Source: Nitrospinota bacterium (GTDB lineage: Bacteria > Nitrospinota > Nitrospinia > UBA9942). From it: 5,430 bases of DNA. The notes under the pieces are model-generated. The model did not search any database and had not been told where the DNA came from. It worked only from the letters and a program-made list of their open reading frames with translations. Position 1 is the stretch's first letter. Each line of letters starts with the position of its first letter. The stretch covers positions 1-5,430 of the forward strand of contig JACQEW010000125.1 of the NCBI GenBank assembly GCA_016200365.1, written 5' to 3'. A program made the translations under genes and the position numbers. Below are positions 4,983 through 5,430 of this stretch, in pieces.

Positions 4983-5095
4983 ACAAAATCCCAAATCCAA
5001 ATGTCAAATAAAGCTCAAAGCTCAAAATTCAAAATTTTCTATTTGAGTATTTGGATTTTGGATTTGATTTGACATTGGGATTTTGAAATTTGGAT
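4983..5095. repeat. Self-complementary heptamer array between pheA and hisC
   Basis: Nearly the whole gap is made of 7-bp units: acaaaat, cccaaat, ccaaatg, tcaaata, aagctca twice, aaattca, then after an 8-nt centre the complementary type tatttga, gtatttg, gattttg, gatttga, tttgaca, ttgggat, tttgaaa, tttggat. caaaatcccaa plus atgtcaaat (4984-5009, with one extra 6-nt piece) pairs with 5067-5085. It ends about 10 nt before the hisC start and may hinder or set translation of hisC. Confidence 0.9.
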
Positions 5096-5105
5096 TTAAT
5101 TTTCT

Positions 5106-5430
5106 ATGTCTTTGAAGATACCTGAACATATAAAAGGACTTATTCCATACGAACCCGGCAAGCCTATAGAGGAGCTTGAAAGGGAGCTTGGGATTAAAAA
5201 CTCCATCAAGCTGGCATCTAATGAAAATCCCATCGGACCATCACCTGAAGCGGTTAAGGCAATAGAAAAATCATTAGACAATCTCCACCGTTATCCTGAC
5301 GGCAGCGGGTTTTATCTGAAGGAGGCTATTGGCAGATTTTTCGATTTAATCCCCTCGAATATTATTATTGGCAACGGCTCAAATGAAATTATAGAGCTGG
5401 GAGTCAGGACATTTTTAAATGCCGGAGATG
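5106..5430 (+). CDS. hisC: Histidinol-phosphate aminotransferase (N-terminal part, cut by window end)
   Basis: A PLP-dependent class I/II aminotransferase of the HisC type, which makes histidinol phosphate from imidazole-acetol phosphate and often also acts on aromatic keto acids. 108 residues are visible. They show the family opening H-I-K-G-L-I-P-Y-E-P-G-K-P (9-20), the E-R-E-L-G-I segment, L-A-S-N-E-N-P-I-G-P-S-P (36-47), H-R-Y-P-D-G (61-66) and the I-I-I-G-N-G-S-N-E-I-I (86-96) nucleotide/PLP-phosphate region. The PLP lysine lies beyond the window. The start ATG 5106 fits family alignments, but no clear ribosome site precedes it, because the heptamer array runs almost to the start. Its place after pheA suggests a role in phenylalanine/tyrosine transamination as well as, or instead of, histidine synthesis. 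Confidence 0.93.
   Translation, partial: MSLKIPEHIKGLIPYEPGKPIEELERELGIKNSIKLASNENPIGPSPEAVKAIEKSLDNLHRYPDGSGFYLKEAIGRFFDLIPSNIIIGNGSNEIIELGVRTFLNAGD

Overview
The window looks like a piece of an uncultured-type bacterial chromosome: AT-leaning, all genes on the + strand, packed closely, with strange low-complexity repeats at most gene boundaries. The gene content is a System I (Ccm) cytochrome c maturation cluster followed by aromatic amino acid genes. The fused chorismate mutase-prephenate dehydratase next to hisC, and a CXXXY-type CcmE, would suit a Nitrospirota or deltaproteobacterial-grade anaerobe. That placement is inference, since no rRNA or other marker gene is present.

Left part (1-2938), cytochrome c maturation. 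The window opens inside the C-terminus of ccmE, whose haem-binding motif is C-P-S-K-Y instead of the usual HXXXY. After a repeat-filled gap comes ccmF (haem lyase core), which is broken into two reading frames with a short periplasmic segment apparently missing at the junction (about 1830). Next come a cysteine-rich CcmH-like protein whose signal peptide is encoded by tandem heptamers, and a 91-residue CcmI-like protein overlapping it by 4 bp. No ccmG lies between ccmF and ccmH. Together these proteins would receive haem from CcmE and attach it to apocytochrome c thiols on the outer face of the inner membrane.

Middle (2939-3242). This stretch holds a 13-bp perfect inverted repeat overlapping the ccmI stop codon, a GC-rich hairpin element, a 30-residue double zinc-ribbon mini-ORF, and a possible promoter. 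A soluble protein of unknown function (191 aa) follows at 3243-3818.

Right part (3819-5430), aromatic and histidine metabolism. A bifunctional CM-prephenate dehydratase with an ACT domain (pheA, TTG start) is followed by the first 108 codons of a histidinol-phosphate aminotransferase-type gene (hisC), cut by the window end. Each is preceded by a long self-complementary heptamer array.

The most unusual property is the set of short tandem arrays with a strict 7-bp period (8 bp in one case), each with a different unit. They sit at nearly every gene junction and run into coding ends. Intergenic arrays come as an array plus its inverted complement and could form long hairpins. Those within genes are mainly one-directional and are translated.
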